31,652 bases of DNA, taken from NCBI GenBank assembly GCA_013349595.1, contig DUZI01000001.1, forward strand, positions 1 through 31,652, read 5' to 3'. The number at the start of each line of letters is the position of its first letter. Within the stretch, counting starts at the first letter, position 1. The notes under the pieces are model-generated. The model ran no database searches, had not been told where the DNA came from, and was given only the letters and a program-made list of their open reading frames with translations. This document shows, piece by piece, positions 8,321 to 16,793 of this stretch. The position numbers were made by a program, and so were the translations under genes. The stretch comes from Nitrospirota bacterium (GTDB lineage: Bacteria; Nitrospirota; Thermodesulfovibrionia; Thermodesulfovibrionales; Dissulfurispiraceae).

Positions 8321-9223
8321 TTATAACTTCCTATATACTGAGTTTGAGACCCTTGTATATGGCAAATTCATACCACTCATCGTCTCTGAATGACCAATGA
8401 ACAAAAAACCACCTTCTTTTAGACAATTATAAAATCTCATAAAAAGTCTCTCTTGAGTTTCTTTGTCAAAATATATAACGACATTCCTACAAAATATAAT
8501 ATCAAGGGGTTCACGAAAACAAAAGTCTGTATCCATAAAATTTAAAACCCTAAATCTTATCTTTGACCTTAATTCAGGCACAAATCTGACAAGTCCTCTC
8601 GACCTATCCTTGCTCTTTAGTAGATATTTTTTTCTCAAATCTATGGGTATTCCACCAATCTTATCATCCTCATATATACCTCTTTTGCCTATTTCAAGAA
8701 CCCTTTGAGATATATCTGAGGCAATAATAAGGAAATCAAAGCCCTTTCCCTGACACCTTTCTTTGAACTCATTTAAAACCATAGCAATCGTATAAGGCTC
8801 TTCGCCAGTAGAACACCCCGCACTCCATATGACAAAAGGCTCTTTAATACCGCTATGGTAATTTATTACCAAATCTGGCAACGCTGATCTTATTAAAAAG
8901 TCAAATTGTTCAGCCTCCCTAAAGAATTCAGTCTTGTGTGTCGTAACAAGATCAATCATGTGTATGAGTTCATCTTTCATCCCTTCAGGACTGAAAACAT
9001 AATCACAATAATCTGAAAACGAATTTAAATGAAGCGCCCTTACTCGCTTTTGTAACCTTGACTCCAGGAGCGTCTTCTTAGCAGGAGGCATCTTGACACC
9101 AAGATTTGACTCTATAAAATCGCTTAATCTTTTAAAGTCTTTTTCTGTAAGAGTATAACCTGTATAGAAAGATTTTGGAATATTATCATCAATATCAAGT
9201 TCTAATCCCTTTTTGACAGCCAT
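8321..9223 (-). CDS. cheR: CheR: chemotaxis receptor protein-glutamate methyltransferase
   Basis: A 300-residue CheR of nearly canonical length. The N-terminal helical domain (about 20-90) is followed by VTTHKTEFFRE at 93-103, the SAM motif AGCSTGEEPYT at 135-145, FLIIASDIS, and LDIIFCRNVVIYFD near 241-254. SAM-dependent methylation of receptor glutamates opposes the adjacent CheB. The gene is flush with cheB and its ATG overlaps the bioY stop by one base, so all three probably share a transcript. No strong ribosome binding site is seen before the ATG, which fits coupling to bioY translation. Confidence 0.95.
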   Translation of the reverse strand: MAVKKGLELDIDDNIPKSFYTGYTLTEKDFKRLSDFIESNLGVKMPPAKKTLLESRLQKRVRALHLNSFSDYCDYVFSPEGMKDELIHMIDLVTTHKTEFFREAEQFDFLIRSALPDLVINYHSGIKEPFVIWSAGCSTGEEPYTIAMVLNEFKERCQGKGFDFLIIASDISQRVLEIGKRGIYEDDKIGGIPIDLRKKYLLKSKDRSRGLVRFVPELRSKIRFRVLNFMDTDFCFREPLDIIFCRNVVIYFDKETQERLFMRFYNCLKEGGFLFIGHSETMSGMNLPYTRVSNSVYRKL

Positions 9224-9801
9224 TATCTATTATTTATACCTTTCCAAATTAGAGGAATTGACAAGGCAAACAAGGTAATCTTAATCAAATCCCCCACCAC
9301 AAAGGGATAAAATCCCAACTGCAAAAGGGATTCCCTACCCACATAAATAGATAAAACCGATAATCCAAAAATATAAATGACCAAATTGCCAGCTAATATT
9401 GACATAACTGCCTTTAATGGATTTCTATCCCAACCCCTTTGGGCAAAATAACCCACAATATAGGCTGCAGGTACAAATCCAATTATATATCCACCTGTTG
9501 GACCTAATAAATGATGGAACCCTCCCTTAAATCCAGCAAATACAGGGAGCCCCATTACGGCTTCGATTATATAAAAAATCGCACTTAAGGCGCCTCTTTT
9601 GGCACCAAGCATAGTGCCTACAACCAACACCCCTAAGGTTTGTCCTGTAATAGGAACTGGAGTAAATGGTAAAGGTATGGCGATTTGCGCCGAAAGGGCA
9701 ATCAACATACTACCTAAAAAAGCAATGATAATGTGATTATATGATTCCCTTCCTTTGATAATAAAATCAACTAAAACTGGTCTTAAGACAACGGTGTTCA
9801 T
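9223..9801 (-). CDS. bioY: BioY: biotin ECF-transporter substrate-binding membrane protein
   Basis: A 192-residue integral membrane protein with the BioY signatures: AQIAIPLPFTPVPITGQTLG near the N-terminus, TMLGAKRGALS, then GLPVFAGFKGGFHHLLGPTG and GYIIGFVPAAYIVGYFA. BioY is the S component that captures biotin, alone or with EcfAT. I chose the ATG at 9801 over the upstream in-frame ATG at 9816 because a strong GAGGAGGAA ribosome binding site lies between the two. No other biotin gene or ECF module is in the window, and it lies inside a chemotaxis run between cheW and cheR. I see no biotin riboswitch or clear BirA operator upstream. Confidence 0.92.
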   Translation of the reverse strand: MNTVVLRPVLVDFIIKGRESYNHIIIAFLGSMLIALSAQIAIPLPFTPVPITGQTLGVLVVGTMLGAKRGALSAIFYIIEAVMGLPVFAGFKGGFHHLLGPTGGYIIGFVPAAYIVGYFAQRGWDRNPLKAVMSILAGNLVIYIFGLSVLSIYVGRESLLQLGFYPFVVGDLIKITLFALSIPLIWKGINNR

Positions 9802-9854
9802 TTTGTTCCTCCTCATTTTTTATTTAAAAAGACTGTAATTGTGCAAAATCCTAT

Positions 9855-9878
9855 AGGTCTCTCTCTAAAAGGAGACCT
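9855..9878. terminator. Small hairpin between cheW and bioY
   Basis: A perfect 7-bp inverted repeat, AGGTCTC and GAGACCT, with a 10-base loop. Read on the plus strand it is followed by TTTATTT; on the minus strand, the direction of cheW, the following bases are only moderately T-rich. It could attenuate transcription from cheW into bioY or be a processing site. Weak as a terminator. Confidence 0.3.
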
Positions 9879-9899
9879 TTTATTTAAAAATAATCGTGT

Positions 9900-10394
9900 C
9901 TATTGAGCCTCTGTGCTTTGTTTTATTACTGCCATATCCTCTTCTGCAAAAACCTTATCAATATCAAGTATAATGATAAATTGGTTATCTCCCTTTTTGC
10001 CCATTGCCTTTATAAATTCTGTATTTAGCCTTGTTCCTATTCTCGGTGCAGGCTCAAGATGGTCTGGCTCTATGTCAAGAACCTCTTGCACTGAATCAGC
10101 CAAAGCCCCTATAACTGTTGTCTCTCCTTCAAATAACACCTCTACTATAATTATGCAAGTATTCACAGTTCTTTCGGTCTTTGACATTCCAAACTTAAGT
10201 TTAATATCAACCACAGGCACCACACTACCCCTTAAGTTTATAACACCCCTCATAAACTCTGGTGTCTTCGGCACCTTTGTGATATTTGTATAATCTAATA
10301 CTTCTCTTATCTTGTTTATATCTACTGCAAAAATCTCATCTTCTAACTTAAATGTTAAGTATTGCGTTGTCTCCGTTATCCCTGCTACTGCCAT
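9900..10394 (-). CDS. cheW: CheW: chemotaxis coupling protein
   Basis: A 164-residue, near-canonical CheW. The fold begins at QYLTFKLEDEIFAVDINKIREVL, with KVPKTPEFMRGVINLRG and VVPVVDIKLKFGM, the segments that contact CheA P5 and receptor tips, and ends with QFIIILDIDKVF. It is a cytoplasmic adaptor. An AAAGGAGG ribosome binding site stands directly before the ATG. It lies downstream of the tandem-HAMP receptor gene but beyond that gene's terminator, so it may have its own promoter or depend on read-through. Confidence 0.95.
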   Translation of the reverse strand: MAVAGITETTQYLTFKLEDEIFAVDINKIREVLDYTNITKVPKTPEFMRGVINLRGSVVPVVDIKLKFGMSKTERTVNTCIIIVEVLFEGETTVIGALADSVQEVLDIEPDHLEPAPRIGTRLNTEFIKAMGKKGDNQFIIILDIDKVFAEEDMAVIKQSTEAQ

Positions 10395-10468
10395 AGTAAC
10401 CTCCTTTATAAGCCAGGATTATTTTATTAAAACTATCTTCAAAATCACCTTCTTTTAAAATGCTAAAA

Positions 10469-10497
10469 TGAGGGGAGTTTGAACATATCTCCCCTCA
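10469..10497 (-). terminator. Rho-independent terminator after the tandem-HAMP receptor gene
   Basis: A perfect 9-bp GC-rich inverted repeat (TGAGGGGAG and CTCCCCTCA) with an 11-base loop. On the minus strand it is followed by TTTTAGCATTTT. It lies about 110 bp past the stop of the receptor gene at 10610 and is the clearest intrinsic terminator in the window. It divides the chemotaxis run into an upstream and a downstream unit. Confidence 0.7.
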
Positions 10498-10609
10498 AAG
10501 GTGCTTTATCTAAAAATGTATCAAGTCAAAATTTCATAAAACCTTTGAAATTACCTATAAAAATAATTTTTAATCCCAACAAAATGTCTGATAGAAAGGC
10601 GCTAAGCTT

Positions 10610-12694
10610 CTAATACTTCTCAAATTCTCTATCTTCAGCATCGCCCTTGTCTTCACCCAGATTTATAATAGTACCTTTCGTTTTTACATCTGTCTTTTTA
10701 ACAACAGGTGTCCTGTTTGGTGTATTGTGGGTTATCTGCTCTAATCTTCCTGTTAATGTCTTCTGCCTCTTCACCCTTGCTCCCCTGCCTCCACCTGTCA
10801 CACTATCATCAAGCCTGAAAAACCCTATGCTGTCCTGTAACTGCTCCGCCTGTGATGACAACTCTTCTGCAGTTGATGCAAGTTCCTCTGCTGCCCCAGC
10901 ATTCTGCTGTACTACCTGATCTAATTGCTGTATTGCCCTATTTATCTGTTCTGCACCAGCCTTCTGCTCGTTGCTTGCACTGCTTATCTCCTGTACTAAT
11001 TCAGCGGTCTTTTGAATGTCTGGGACTAACTTCTTAAGCATCTCACCTGCCCTTTCAGCAACCTGTGTGCTTGTGGCAGAGAGTTGACTTATCTCACCTG
11101 CAGCAGCTTGTGACCTCTCTGCAAGCTTTCTAACCTCTGATGCAACAACTGCAAAGCCCTTACCATGTTCACCTGCTCGAGCTGCCTCAATTGCTGCGTT
11201 AAGTGCCAATAGATTTGTCTGCCTTGCTATCTCTTCAATTATACTTATCTTTCCTGCAATCTCTTTCATGGCACTGACAGCCTCATTAACCGCCTGTCCG
11301 CTCTCTTTTGCATCCTCCGCAGCCTTTAAGGCAATCTTTTCTGTCTGTAAGGCATTATCAGCGTTTTGTTTAATGTTACTACTCATCTGCTCCATTGATG
11401 ATGATGTCTCTTCTACTGATGCAGCCTGCTCAGTTGCACCTTGAGATATAGTCTGAGCGCTACTATTTAATTCATTACTACCTGTTGCTACATTGTCCGC
11501 TGCAGTCTTTACCTCTCCAACGATTTCCCTTATCTTCTTAACCATATCCATCAAAGATCTGATTAGCTCATCATCTCCTGACCTTTCCTTTAAATCAATC
11601 ATTAGATTTCCATTTGCAACCTCTTTTGCACCATCTATTATCTTCTTAGTTGCATCAATTAAAAAGTTCAGATTATTTTTAATTGTATTAAAATCACCTG
11701 CATATTCTTTCGTAATAGTTGGCGGCATAATACCCTTACTTATCTTATCAACATAATCAGCGGCAACATTTAGAGGTCCAATCACAGCATCAAGGGTGTC
11801 ATTTACTCCTTTGACTACATTATAAAACTCTCCATGATGTTTAGATGCATCTGCCCTTGTTGCAAGTCTGCCCTCAACAGCCGCCTTAGCTAACATATTT
11901 GCATCAGCTACAAGTGCATTAATTGCACCCACCATCTGTTTCATCTCTGCCATTAATTGCCCTGTCTCATCCTTTCTGCTGTCATCAAGGGTTACATTCA
12001 TATTACCAGATGCAATCTGCTTTGCAGCATCCATACACTCGCTAATTGGTTTTTTAATGCTCCTTACAATCCAGAAGGCAAAACCTATAGCAAGTAATAT
12101 AGAAATAACTGCAATTATGATAATAAAATTTATTGTTGTACGATAAAGTTCTTCTGCCTTTTTGCCTTCTTCTTGCATGAGTTTGGTTTGATAGTCTATT
12201 AAATCAACGACTCTCTTAAAGTATTCTGTCTGCACTGACCTAAGCTTACCTAATAGCAATGTTGTAGCTTCTTTGTTTTTATGTTGTAATGCAAGAGATG
12301 CAGCCTCTCTTTGTAAAGGTATAAACTGAGCCCTTATCTCTTCAATGGCAGCAAGTCTTTTTTTATCTTCTTCAGAATGAATAGTCTTTTTTAGTTTTTC
12401 AAGTCTATCAACAATAATACTTCTTGCATCCTCAATTCTCTTCTCCTCAGCCTTCATCTCACTTTCACTATCAACCAATACCATGTTTCTCATAGCCCTT
12501 GCGATAATATTTAGATTATCAATAATATCATTTGCCCAGACGACCTTTGGAAATCTGTCATTGACAATTTTGTCAATGGTCTCTCCAATATTAGCAAGCC
12601 TTGTTACTGCAAGTAGTGAGATAATGACCAGTGATAATATCACTAAACCAAAACCAAGCCCTAACCTCGTACCAATCTTCATGTTCTTAAACAT
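10610..12694 (-). CDS. Methyl-accepting chemotaxis protein, 4HB sensor, tandem HAMP
   Basis: A 694-residue receptor. Membrane helices lie at about 10-31 and 187-211. Between them is a ~155-residue helical periplasmic region of the 4HB_MCP type. HAMP1 follows TM2 (212-264), and two further HAMP-like units appear to follow, with ASGNMNVTLDD, VEGRLATRADAS and ANGNLMIDLKERS as repeated landmarks. The long cytoplasmic coiled coil carries the hairpin tip EIARQTNLLALNAAIEAARA and GKGFAVVASEVRKLAERS. A basic linker leads to the last residues EFEKY, which fit the x-aromatic-x-x-aromatic pattern of CheR/CheB-tethering pentapeptides. The ligand cannot be told from sequence. AAGGAGG precedes the ATG and a terminator follows the gene. 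Confidence 0.93.
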   Translation of the reverse strand: MFKNMKIGTRLGLGFGLVILSLVIISLLAVTRLANIGETIDKIVNDRFPKVVWANDIIDNLNIIARAMRNMVLVDSESEMKAEEKRIEDARSIIVDRLEKLKKTIHSEEDKKRLAAIEEIRAQFIPLQREAASLALQHKNKEATTLLLGKLRSVQTEYFKRVVDLIDYQTKLMQEEGKKAEELYRTTINFIIIIAVISILLAIGFAFWIVRSIKKPISECMDAAKQIASGNMNVTLDDSRKDETGQLMAEMKQMVGAINALVADANMLAKAAVEGRLATRADASKHHGEFYNVVKGVNDTLDAVIGPLNVAADYVDKISKGIMPPTITKEYAGDFNTIKNNLNFLIDATKKIIDGAKEVANGNLMIDLKERSGDDELIRSLMDMVKKIREIVGEVKTAADNVATGSNELNSSAQTISQGATEQAASVEETSSSMEQMSSNIKQNADNALQTEKIALKAAEDAKESGQAVNEAVSAMKEIAGKISIIEEIARQTNLLALNAAIEAARAGEHGKGFAVVASEVRKLAERSQAAAGEISQLSATSTQVAERAGEMLKKLVPDIQKTAELVQEISSASNEQKAGAEQINRAIQQLDQVVQQNAGAAEELASTAEELSSQAEQLQDSIGFFRLDDSVTGGGRGARVKRQKTLTGRLEQITHNTPNRTPVVKKTDVKTKGTIINLGEDKGDAEDREFEKY

Positions 12695-12720
12695 ATTGCC
12701 TCCTTATTACTTTAGATTAA

Positions 12721-13306
12721 TTAATGAAATACCTGTAATCTATTCTTACCACTTACAAGTCTAAACGATTCCAGCAACACCTCCTTAACATTTTCGATTA
12801 ATGGTTTGTCATGACCTGAATAAATTACCTTTAAATTTAAATTATCCAAAAACTCACAAAAGACTTCATCATAAGTAACATCTTGACTTAAGCCCCTTAT
12901 GGGTGTGTCTCCACTAAATAACACACCTTCGCTCTTACATAAAGACAGATTGAATCACTTGAATGAACAGGGCAATGAATAACCTCAAAATACCTGTCAC
13001 CAACTCTTATACTTTGACCATTTTTTAGTATTTCATCAATACCTTGAGCCTCCACATAAGCAAATACAGTGGGATTATATCTCTGCTTGATAGCCATCAA
13101 TCCACCTGTGTGATCAAAAGTATCACTTGATCTATTCTCTTTTTGCCTACGCCTGTGTTTATCTGCTCTATCTCTTCAATTATTGTGTCATCAGTGCCCA
13201 CATCTATTAGTGTGTTCACATCGTCAAGGGTATTCCAATCTCCAAGTATGAGATAAGGATTAGCTGAATATATCTTCTTGCTCTTGTTTAGACATATGAT
13301 CCTCAT
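12721..13306 (-). pseudogene. MBL-fold metallo-hydrolase, frameshifted remnant
   Basis: Three overlapping frames join into one MBL-fold protein. The first, from 13306, reads LNKSKKIYSANPYLILGDWN and runs to a stop at 13097. The second continues in another frame with DHTGGLMAIKQRYNPT. The third, after a one-base loss near 12926 (AAGGTGTG where AAGGGTGTG is expected), continues VLFSGDTPIRG. At the first junction the reading frame goes straight from VIL to DHTGG, so the expected THxHxD metal-binding segment has lost its HxH half by a deletion of about 13-14 bases. The active site is therefore gone. From memory, intact versions sit beside CheR-like genes in related chemotaxis loci, as here. Confidence 0.85.
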
Positions 13307-13332
13307 TTTTTGCTATTTAAATCCTCTTTTTA

Positions 13333-13930
13333 TCATCGTCTCCTAAATACTTGTCCCTCACCTGAAACCTGTTCAAAGAGGTGAGAGAGTTCAGGGGGTA
13401 TCTTTTGGGTCTGCTCTGTGGCAAATATACCACCTGTTACAAAAGATTTTTGAAACATCTTTATGACCTCCACCCTTTCAAGTCGTTGTAAATGAAGAGG
13501 GACATTTTTACATATTATCAGATTAAAATTAAAGTTATTGCTTATGGGTTGAAAGCTTAAGAGGTCATGCTTTTGATAAATTGTCCTCTCTCTTATGGCA
13601 TCAATTACCTTGTAATAGCCATTTCTTTGAGAAGGTGCAAAATACTTATCAAAGATCTCCCTATCTACTCTTTCAAGGTCTTCTCTTTTGTATTCCCCAG
13701 ACTTTACTATATCACCAAAGTCTGGGCTTTCCTCCTTATCGGTTGCGTAAATTATTTTTGTAACCAAAATAACCGAGTTTTTCAGCTAATACAATTGCAA
13801 TCGTATATGTCTCCTGCCCCATTGCACAACCGGCATCCCAAATCTTTAGAGAACCCTTAAAATCTTGTAATAGATACTTTACGGCTAAATCTATGACCTG
13901 AATATCTCTAAAGAAATATGTAAATGCCAA
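13333..13930 (-). pseudogene. CheR-like methyltransferase, frameshifted remnant
   Basis: Two frames join into one CheR-type protein. The upstream part reads LAFTYFFRDIQVIDLAV, then WDAGCAMGQETYTIAIVLAE, a SAM-binding loop, and ends out of frame near 13750. The downstream part resumes with IYATDKEESPDFGDIV and continues through LLSFQPI, LIICKNVPLHLQ and IFATEQTQKIPPELSHLF to a natural end. The switch falls in an A-rich run (AAAAATAATTT), a one-base gain or two-base loss. An in-frame TAA stands just before LAFTYFF, so the 5' end is also closed. The MBL remnant follows 26 bp downstream. The SAM loop is less canonical than in the two intact CheR proteins. Confidence 0.83.
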
Positions 13931-14304
13931 TTAGGCCTCAACAAAGGATTTGTTCTTTATTTCCAATTCCCAGTCAGATATATGTGCTATCAAAATTTAT
14001 CCCCGATAAAAATACCTTTTTATGCCTATAAGTCAAATGACAGTCCTTTTGATTAATCTGCTTAAGCGCTATCTCTTCATAAGGATTATAAACTTTTCCA
14101 TCTCTTACTAAAAACCTGTGTTATAATCTCTTACCTTACATCTTCATAGGTCATTTTGTTCACTTTTGAAAAATGTAATCTCCTAAATCTATATCAAATT
14201 CCCCATCAGTGATACCAAAAGTCTGCATATTCTTGAATCATGGTAATGTCTTTATTTAACTCTGAAAAGATGCCTGCTCTTGAAAACCTACTAACCATAG
14301 ATTG
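13931..14304 (-). pseudogene. Decayed coding sequence between CheA and the CheR-like remnant
   Basis: No open frame of useful length. Minus-strand reading just after the cheA stop gives pieces that look like former coding sequence in shifting frames: MVSRFSRAGIFSELNKD, then ITDGEFDIDLGDYIFQK, then RDGKVYNPYEEIALKQ running to LSGINFD, and finally SDWELEIKNKSFVEA before a stop. I do not recognise the family. The pattern of short, protein-like pieces broken by frameshifts fits an old gene, or the front of the CheR-like gene, decaying with its neighbours. It could also be non-coding spacer. Confidence 0.4.
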
Positions 14305-16479
14305 CTATTTTTTGCCTAATTCTTCCTTCTCAAAGGAATGAACCAAGTGTGGCACATCTATGATTAACGCCACTGTGCCATCACCAAGAATAGTGGCACC
14401 TGAAATGCCTTCAATCTGCCTAAATATCTTGCTGAGCGACTTGATTACTGCCTGAACCTCCCCAAAGAGTTCATCCACAATAAGTCCTGTCTTATTTCCA
14501 CCATATTGAACTATTACGATGTTTTCAAACTTTAAATCAATCTTCCTTTCATTGAAGAAGTCTCTTAACCTTATAAACGGTAATACCTCACCCCTTAAAT
14601 TAATATATTTCTTGGTGAGGGCTTCATTTCTTGCAGAATCAGAAAGCTCAACACACTCAACTATCATATCAAGAGGTATTACATACCTTGAATCACCTAC
14701 ACCAACCATAAATCCATCAATAATTGCCAATGTAAGTGGTAATCTTATCTGGACTGTAGTCCCCTTGCCCTCTTGACTCTTCATACCAACATTGCCGCGA
14801 AGTGCCTCAATATTCTTTCTTACTACATCCATGCCCACACCCCTGCCTGAGAACTTTGTGACCTTCTCAGCAGTAGAAAAACCAGGCTCAAAGACAAGGC
14901 GAAATATCTCACTTTCAGAGAGATTTACCCCTTGGGTGATTAATCCCCTATCAATGGCCTTCTGTAAAATCTTATCCTTTGCAAGCCCCTTGCCGTCATC
15001 AACAACCTCTATTACAATACTCCCTGCGTCATGGTAAGCATTGAGCAATATGGTGCCACGCCTTGGTTTTCCTATAGATTCTCTTACTTCTGGGATTTCG
15101 ATTCCATGGTCAGCAGCATTTCTAACAAGATGCATTAAAGGGTCACCAATCTTTTCTATGACAGTCTTGTCCAGCTCTGTATCACCACCATTTATGACCA
15201 AATCAATCTCCTTGCCAAAATCTTTGCTGATATCCCTGACAATCCTGTTAAATTTATTAAAAGTTTCTGCTATAGGCACCATCCTGATGGTCATTGCATT
15301 GTCCCTGATGTCTTCAACAAGTCGAGACATTACAGATACAGACTCAAAAAGACCTGAATCTTTAATCCTATTTGAATGTTGGGCTACATTTGCATAGGCA
15401 ATGACCAATTCACCAACCGTATTGATGAGCATATCAAGCTTGTTTGCATCAATCTTAAGTGTGCTTGCCTCATGAGACTTTACCTCAATAGCCTTCTTTT
15501 GTTTCTCAACGGCAGCGGAGACTACCTCAGGATGAACCATCCTTTCCTTGACAAGGATCTCACCTAAGGGGACTAACTTATGTGCCTCTTTGTCCTCCGA
15601 CCTTGACTGTAATTTTAAAGCCTCTTCGAGTTCTGCCTCTGTGAGTGCACCTCCTTTAACAAGTAATTCACCAAGCCTTAAAGGGTCTTCAGGCAGGTTA
15701 TTTATAAATTTTACATAATCTTCAATTTTGCTATGAGGTGGTAATATATGTATATCACAATCTTCACGAACAAACTCAAAGACATCTTCGATATCCTTTT
15801 TTAAAAAATCACACTTAAAGTCAATCTCAAAACCAAGATAACAACTCTCAGGGTCAATCTCACTTATCATAGGAATCTTCTCTGTAAGGGTAGTGATATA
15901 GATAATCTCTCCCATTCTCGTCAAATAATTGATAAAAGATAGAGGATCCATCCCACTTCTTAAGACATCCTTGCCAAACCGAAGTGATATATGCCATGTA
16001 TCAGCACCAATGCATTGTAATTGCTGTGTAGGCAAATCGGCTTTGTCATCTACTTGAGTTATTTCTATTGGCTTTTCTTGTGGTTTTAAGCCAAGATACC
16101 TTTCAAGCTGAACTGTAAGAACCTTTTCAAACTCTATAGATGAAGGACCTGTCTCACTCCTTTCGGGTAGTTCAATGAGTGATGTGATATGGTCTCTACA
16201 TTTAAGCAGCAAATCAATGAGTTCATTATCAATCTTTAACTCTCCCTGCCTTACCTTTTCAAGGACACTCTCTACCTTGTGGGTGAATTTTTCAACCATG
16301 TCAAGTCCAATGATACCTGCTGAACCTTTTATAGTGTGAGCTGCCCTAAAGAGTGCATTAATCGTTGCTTCATCTTGAGGATTACCCTCAAGCACTAAAA
16401 GGGCACTTTCCATCTCCTGAAGTGAATCTGCACTTTCAGAAATAAAAACCTTACGGGTTATATCAAGATCAAGATCCAT
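14305..16479 (-). CDS. cheA: CheA: chemotaxis histidine kinase with MshEN-like insert
   Basis: 724 residues. P1/HPt at about 1-105 with phospho-acceptor His48 (AAHTIKGSAG). A P2-position region at ~155-250 (WHISLRFGKDVLRSGMDPL). At 268-327 a tandem element, RLGELLVKGGALTEAELEEA then PLGEILVKERMVHPEVVSAA, resembling the MshEN c-di-GMP-binding motif. P3 dimerisation at ~340-415 (DANKLDMLINTVGELVI). P4 kinase at ~415-580, with N box HLVRNAADHGIE, G1 box DDGKGL and G2 region FSGRGVGMDVV. P5 CheW-like domain to the end (VIPLDMIVECVELS). It phosphorylates CheY and CheB. The ATG overlaps the STAS stop by one base, with GGAGGAGG just upstream. All catalytic motifs are intact. Confidence 0.95.
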   Translation of the reverse strand: MDLDLDITRKVFISESADSLQEMESALLVLEGNPQDEATINALFRAAHTIKGSAGIIGLDMVEKFTHKVESVLEKVRQGELKIDNELIDLLLKCRDHITSLIELPERSETGPSSIEFEKVLTVQLERYLGLKPQEKPIEITQVDDKADLPTQQLQCIGADTWHISLRFGKDVLRSGMDPLSFINYLTRMGEIIYITTLTEKIPMISEIDPESCYLGFEIDFKCDFLKKDIEDVFEFVREDCDIHILPPHSKIEDYVKFINNLPEDPLRLGELLVKGGALTEAELEEALKLQSRSEDKEAHKLVPLGEILVKERMVHPEVVSAAVEKQKKAIEVKSHEASTLKIDANKLDMLINTVGELVIAYANVAQHSNRIKDSGLFESVSVMSRLVEDIRDNAMTIRMVPIAETFNKFNRIVRDISKDFGKEIDLVINGGDTELDKTVIEKIGDPLMHLVRNAADHGIEIPEVRESIGKPRRGTILLNAYHDAGSIVIEVVDDGKGLAKDKILQKAIDRGLITQGVNLSESEIFRLVFEPGFSTAEKVTKFSGRGVGMDVVRKNIEALRGNVGMKSQEGKGTTVQIRLPLTLAIIDGFMVGVGDSRYVIPLDMIVECVELSDSARNEALTKKYINLRGEVLPFIRLRDFFNERKIDLKFENIVIVQYGGNKTGLIVDELFGEVQAVIKSLSKIFRQIEGISGATILGDGTVALIIDVPHLVHSFEKEELGKK

Positions 16480-16790
16480 TAGTTTCCTCCTCCATGAGGC
16501 AATAAATATTCTGAAACCCTATATAATTCCATCAAGGTATTGACAGCGTCACTTTTATCTTTGATAACAAAGCCCTTGCCTTCGGACTCGCATTGTTTCT
16601 TAAGTGCTACAATAATCTGAAAACCTGATGAGTCAATCTCCGATACCATTGACAAATCAATCTCTAAAGTTGAAAGACTAAATATATCAGGATTTTTAAG
16701 AGAATTAGTAATCTCTTGGGCATTAAATATATTCATCTCTCCATCTATAGTTACTATCACCTTGTCAGATTTTTTTTCAATTTGAACCAT
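16479..16790 (-). CDS. STAS-domain protein (anti-sigma-antagonist type)
   Basis: A 103-residue single STAS domain: VIVTIDGEMNIFNAQEI, then LEIDLSMVSEIDSSGFQIIV with the conserved Asp-Ser-Ser-Gly, where the first Ser is phosphorylated in SpoIIAA-type proteins. No transmembrane or receiver part is present. STAS proteins next to cheA are known in some non-enteric chemotaxis systems; whether this one is switched by a kinase is not shown, and no SpoIIAB-type kinase lies beside it. AAGGAAGG precedes the ATG. It is 3 bp from the HepT-like stop and overlaps cheA by one base. Confidence 0.85.
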   Translation of the reverse strand: MVQIEKKSDKVIVTIDGEMNIFNAQEITNSLKNPDIFSLSTLEIDLSMVSEIDSSGFQIIVALKKQCESEGKGFVIKDKSDAVNTLMELYRVSEYLLPHGGGN

Positions 16791-16793
16791 CAG

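Noticed and set aside
9802..9899. Riboswitch upstream of bioY
   Set aside because: The interval is under 100 bp and holds only a 7-bp hairpin. No known biotin riboswitch class applies and no BirA-type operator is clear.
12721..13306. Three separate small genes on the minus strand
   Set aside because: The three frames join without gaps into one MBL-fold sequence, so they are pieces of a single broken gene.
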